A DNA stretch of 9,002 nucleotides from an uncultured Oscillospiraceae bacterium (lineage in GTDB: Bacteria; Bacillota; Clostridia; Oscillospirales; Oscillospiraceae): positions 1 to 9,002 of the forward strand of contig CAKTZP010000083.1 of assembly GCA_934636045.1 (NCBI GenBank), given 5' to 3'. Position numbers and translations under genes: made by a program. The notes beneath the pieces are model-generated. The model was not told the DNA's origin and searched no databases. It saw nothing but the letters and a program-made list of their open reading frames with translations. Positions 6,587 to 9,002 of the stretch are shown piece by piece (the first letter of the stretch is position 1; the number at the start of each line of letters is the position of its first letter).

Positions 6587-6631
6587 AAAAACAGGCTGCA
6601 ATTCCTAAACGGGATTGCGACCTGTTTTTTT
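6587..6631 (+). terminator. Long intrinsic terminator after the rarA-DUF951 unit
   Basis: The outer arms 6587-6595 and 6621-6629 (AAAAACAGG with CCTGTTTTT) continue into inner arms 6598-6605 and 6611-6618 (one wobble, TAAAC loop), separated by one C-A mismatch and one wobble. The stem is about 19 bp and is followed by T7 at 6625-6631. It starts 41 nt after the DUF951 stop. It should isolate the spoIIGA-sigE unit from rarA transcription. Confidence 0.9.
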
Positions 6632-6649
6632 GCGTCCATGCCGTATACT
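6615..6649 (+). promoter_or_regulatory. Candidate spoIIGA promoter with long -35/-10 spacing
   Basis: A good -10 element TATACT lies at 6644-6649, 33 nt before the spoIIGA ATG. No -35 is present at the usual 17-nt distance (6621-6626 is CCTGTT). The nearest TTG-type hexamer is TTGCGA at 6615-6620, 23 nt away and inside the preceding terminator. The B. subtilis spoIIG promoter is known for an abnormal 22-bp spacing compensated by Spo0A~P, so a similar design is plausible. No clean Spo0A box is visible next to it; TTCGACG at 6498-6504 and 6531-6537 each differ from the TTCGACA form by one base. Confidence 0.4.
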
Positions 6650-6681
6650 TTGTCCACGGACGCGGCGGAGGGGGCGAGCGG

Positions 6682-7557
6682 ATGACGGTGTACCTTGATC
6701 TCGTGTTTGCACTGAATTTTGCGGTCAACTACCTACTCCTGCGCGGAACGGCGCGCCTCGGCGCCTCCGCCGCACCGCGAAAACGCCTGCTTGGCGGTGC
6801 GGCGCTCGGTGCGGCGTATGCGGTTGCCGTGTATCTGCCCGGCTGCGGGTGGCTGACGGCGATCCCGGTCAAGCTGCTTGTCGCCGCAGGAATGCTGGGG
6901 TTGAGCTTTGGCTGGCGGGGGAGTACCCTACGGCTCGGCGCAACTTTTGCAGCAATCAGCCTTGCCCTCTGCGGCGCGGTCTACGGCATGGAGCTGATGA
7001 AGGGCGGCCCGGTGCACTATTACCGGCGCAGCCTGCTGTATCCGGTGAGCTTTGGTGCGCTGCTGCTGACGGCGGCGGGTGTGTATGCGGCGTGCCGTCT
7101 GCTGCTGCCGCGGCTGAGCTTTGCGGCGGACAGCGTTGTGCTGCTGAGCTTGGAGCTGAACGGGCGGCGAGCGATTCTCAGCGCACTGCGCGACAGCGGC
7201 AACACACTGGCCGACCCTGTGACCGGCGCGCCGGTGGTGACGGCACAATGGCAATGTGCAGCGCGGCTTCTGCCTGCCGAGCACCTGACGGCGCGGGATT
7301 TTTACGCTCCGGGAACGCTGGCGCTGCGGCTCCGGCGCTACCGTCCGCGCCTGATCCCATATCATGCCGTCGGGGTCGAGGGCGGGATGCTGCTGGCGCT
7401 GCCGTGCCGCATCACGATGGGGAAACGGACGTGGCTGGGGCTGGCCGCGTTTTCACCGACGCCGCTTTCGGGAGGGGCGTACGAGGCGCTCATCAGCGCG
7501 TCGCTCTCAGACGGCGCTGCGGCGAGAGTGAGAAGGAAAGGAAGGTTTCTATGCTGA
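6682..7557 (+). CDS. spoIIGA: Sigma-E processing peptidase SpoIIGA
   Basis: A 291-residue protein with an N-terminal half of about five hydrophobic segments (starting [18 protein letters not shown], residues 3-20) and a soluble C-terminal half, the layout of SpoIIGA. The catalytic motif of this novel aspartic protease is visible as [14 protein letters not shown] at residues 169-182, with Asp171 the presumed catalytic residue. The protein sits in the septal membrane and removes the pro-sequence of sigma-E in the mother cell after a signal from the forespore (SpoIIR). Its sequence identity to the family is concentrated around this motif and the N-terminal LDLVFALNF block. ATG 6682 has GGAGGGG at 6667-6673, eight bases upstream. 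The gene ends inside the start of sigE (7-nt overlap), so the protease and its substrate are translationally linked. Confidence 0.93.
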   Translation: MTVYLDLVFALNFAVNYLLLRGTARLGASAAPRKRLLGGAALGAAYAVAVYLPGCGWLTAIPVKLLVAAGMLGLSFGWRGSTLRLGATFAAISLALCGAVYGMELMKGGPVHYYRRSLLYPVSFGALLLTAAGVYAACRLLLPRLSFAADSVVLLSLELNGRRAILSALRDSGNTLADPVTGAPVVTAQWQCAARLLPAEHLTARDFYAPGTLALRLRRYRPRLIPYHAVGVEGGMLLALPCRITMGKRTWLGLAAFSPTPLSGGAYEALISASLSDGAAARVRRKGRFLC

Positions 7558-8255
7558 AATTGACGCTGCGGCAGCTGGTGCTCCGCATTTTTCAGAGCTC
7601 GGGCGAAATCTACTACATCGGCGGCAGCGATATCCTGCCGCCTCCGCTCCCAGCTGCCGAGGAGCAGACGCTTTTGGCACAGAGCGCGGCGGGCGACGAG
7701 CACGCCAAGCAGCGCCTGATCGAGCGCAATCTGCGGCTGGTGGTCTACATTGCGCGCCGCTTTGAAAACACGGGGATCAACATTGAGGATCTCATCTCCA
7801 TCGGGACGATCGGGCTGATCAAGGGCATTTCGACCTTCAAGACCGACCGGAACATCAAGCTGGCAACCTACGCCTCGCGGTGTATCGAAAATGAGATCCT
7901 AATGCATATCCGCAAAATCTCCGGACAGAAGACAGAGGTCTCGCTCGACGAACCGATCAACACCGACTGGGACGGTAACGAGCTGCTGCTGTCCGACATT
8001 CTCGGCACGGATGGCGACACGGTGATGCGCCCAATGGAGGAGAACGTGGAGCACCAGCTTCTGCACGAGGCGCTCTCGCGCCTACCGGAGCGCGACCGGT
8101 ATATCATCGACCTGCGCTTTGGCCTGCGGAGCGGGGAGGAGATGACACAAAAGGAGGTTGCCGACTTGCTCGGCATTTCGCAGTCGTATATTTCCCGCTT
8201 GGAAAAGCGCATCATGCAGCGCCTGCGGCGCGATCTGCTGCGGCAGGTATCCTGA
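7551..8255 (+). CDS. sigE: RNA polymerase sporulation sigma factor, pro-sigma-E
   Basis: The 234-residue product matches pro-sigma-E, the first mother-cell-specific sigma factor of sporulation. Residues 1 to about 20 form a basic amphipathic pro-sequence ([19 protein letters not shown]), followed by [14 protein letters not shown], the conserved region around the SpoIIGA cleavage site. Region 2 includes [20 protein letters not shown] (56-75), [17 protein letters not shown] (77-93) and [15 protein letters not shown] (103-117). The linker carries [16 protein letters not shown] (139-154), and region 4.2 is the helix-turn-helix [20 protein letters not shown] (198-217). The pro-sequence is some six residues shorter than in B. 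subtilis. ATG 7551 lies five bases after AAGGAAGG (7538-7545). It is transcribed with spoIIGA. The downstream neighbour is rex rather than the sigG found after sigE in B. subtilis. Sigma-K is the only serious alternative, and the spoIIGA linkage rules against it. Confidence 0.96.
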   Translation: MLKLTLRQLVLRIFQSSGEIYYIGGSDILPPPLPAAEEQTLLAQSAAGDEHAKQRLIERNLRLVVYIARRFENTGINIEDLISIGTIGLIKGISTFKTDRNIKLATYASRCIENEILMHIRKISGQKTEVSLDEPINTDWDGNELLLSDILGTDGDTVMRPMEENVEHQLLHEALSRLPERDRYIIDLRFGLRSGEEMTQKEVADLLGISQSYISRLEKRIMQRLRRDLLRQVS

Positions 8256-8298
8256 CGGCTCGTGATGACAGCGGGGATAGGAATCGTAGGATTTCCCG

Positions 8299-8327
8299 TT
8301 GCAAACACTCAAATTTTATGCTATACT
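8299..8327 (+). promoter_or_regulatory. Sigma-A promoter for rex
   Basis: TTGCAA (8299-8304), 17 nt, then TATACT (8322-8327). The -35 and the spacing are identical to those of the rpsB promoter. Transcription near 8334 gives a leader of about 65 nt with a small GGGC/GCCC hairpin (8362-8365/8370-8373). An inverted repeat ATTTTA/TAAAAT (8313-8318/8336-8341) brackets the -10 and could be an operator, but it does not resemble the usual Rex site. Confidence 0.82.
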
Positions 8328-8399
8328 ACTTTCTGTAAAATGAGCGACTATGCTGCCGGACGGGCGAGTGCCCAGATCGGACGAAAGGAAGTGTGAGCA

Positions 8400-9002
8400 A
8401 TGGCGGATTCGGTGTCCAAATCGGTGCTGAAGCGGCTGCCGGTCTATTTGACCTATCTGCGTTCCTTGGGGGACGATGCTCCGGAGAATATCTCTGCAAC
8501 GGTGCTGGCCTCTGCGCTGAATATGGGCGAGGTGCAGGTGCGCAAGGATCTGGCGCTGGTTTCCGACGGCGGACGGCCGAAGGTTGGGTATCGGCGGCGT
8601 GCACTTGCCGAAGACATCGAGCGCTTCCTTGGGTACGACAACACGAACGACGCCGTCCTGATCGGCGCGGGAAAGCTCGGCCGCGCCCTGCTGGGCTACA
8701 CCGGCTTTTCCGAATACGGCCTGAACATCGTCGCCGCCTTCGATGCCAACCCTGCGCAGGTCGGCGTAGAGGAAAACGGCAAGCCTGTTTTGCCCCTGTC
8801 CGCGCTGGAGGAGCTGTGCAAGCGCCGGAAGATCCTGATCGGCATCATTACCGTCCCTGCACCGCAGGCGCAGGACGTCTGCGACCTGCTTATTTCCAAT
8901 GGCATCAAGGCCATCTGGAATTTCGCGCCGAAGCATCTGGAGGTCGGGGAGGGGATTCTGGTGCAGAACGAAAACATGGCGACCTCCCTCGCTGTCCTGT
9001 CC
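8400..9002 (+). CDS. rex: Redox-sensing transcriptional repressor Rex, variant wing, truncated by window end
   Basis: The reading frame starting at ATG 8400 is open to the window edge for 201 codons; full-length Rex is about 210-220 residues, so only the last few are missing. Rex represses fermentation and respiration genes when NADH is low and leaves DNA when NADH binds. The N-terminal winged helix carries SVLKRLPVYLTYLRSLG (8-24) and the recognition helix VQVRKDLALV (46-55). The Rossmann domain has IGAGKLGRALL (88-98) and AFDANPAQVG (113-122, Asp115 at the end of the second strand, as in NAD-binding folds); IITVPAPQAQDV (149-160) and GIKAIWNFAPKHL (168-180) follow. The segment after the recognition helix reads SDGGRPKVGY where canonical Rex has FGxFGxxGxGY, so the wing is atypical. 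AAGGAAG at 8385-8391 supports the start. It has its own promoter. Confidence 0.92.
   Translation, partial: MADSVSKSVLKRLPVYLTYLRSLGDDAPENISATVLASALNMGEVQVRKDLALVSDGGRPKVGYRRRALAEDIERFLGYDNTNDAVLIGAGKLGRALLGYTGFSEYGLNIVAAFDANPAQVGVEENGKPVLPLSALEELCKRRKILIGIITVPAPQAQDVCDLLISNGIKAIWNFAPKHLEVGEGILVQNENMATSLAVLS

Noticed and set aside
6849..7550. N-terminal extension of the sigE frame to 468 codons
   Set aside because: The extension is out-of-frame spoIIGA sequence rich in Ala, Gly and Arg; ATG 7551 has a strong Shine-Dalgarno sequence and matches the family start.
8279..8297. Hairpin GGAATC/GATTTCC after sigE as a terminator
   Set aside because: The stem has a bulged T and no T-tract follows; it overlaps the upstream edge of the rex promoter.

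Overview
The window reads as a chromosomal core-gene stretch from a GC-rich, endospore-forming member of the Clostridia. I infer this from four things: a spoIIGA-sigE pair, a YlmC/YmxH-type PRC-barrel protein, a FakA-type fatty-acid kinase, and clean Gram-positive Shine-Dalgarno and sigma-A signals. An Oscillospiraceae-like gut bacterium is a reasonable guess, but genus and species cannot be read from the sequence. Every convincing gene is on the + strand.

Layout. 1-879 is the C-terminal part of fakA, running in from outside the window. 880-1359 carries no credible gene. It holds a composite palindromic intergenic element whose two ends carry the same 24-nt UCCG-loop hairpin. 1360-1638 encodes a small PRC-barrel protein whose last codons double as an intrinsic terminator. 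A strong sigma-A promoter (1669-1697) and a structured leader drive rpsB (1827-2564). A terminator-like hairpin in the 87-nt gap separates rpsB from tsf (2652-3572), and tsf ends at a UUCG terminator. A MATE transporter (3664-5004) follows. A promoter sitting on its stop codon drives rarA (5056-6315), which overlaps a DUF951 gene (6315-6545) by one base and ends at a long terminator. Then come spoIIGA (6682-7557) and sigE (7551-8255), overlapping by 7 nt. Last is a divergent-type Rex repressor (8400-9002) with its own promoter, cut by the window end.

How the genes work together. SpoIIGA is the membrane protease that activates the pro-sigma-E encoded directly after it, so the pair forms the mother-cell sporulation switch. 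rpsB and tsf are the classic translation pair, here with an attenuator-like hairpin that probably sets their ratio. RarA acts at stalled replication forks. Rex senses NADH/NAD+. FakA links exogenous fatty acids to phospholipid synthesis.

No phage, CRISPR, IS transposase, rRNA or tRNA is visible. The best candidate for something undescribed is the non-coding element at 891-1309, which could be a MITE-like repeat or a structured RNA. The unusual Rex wing and the long-spaced promoter candidate before spoIIGA are secondary points.
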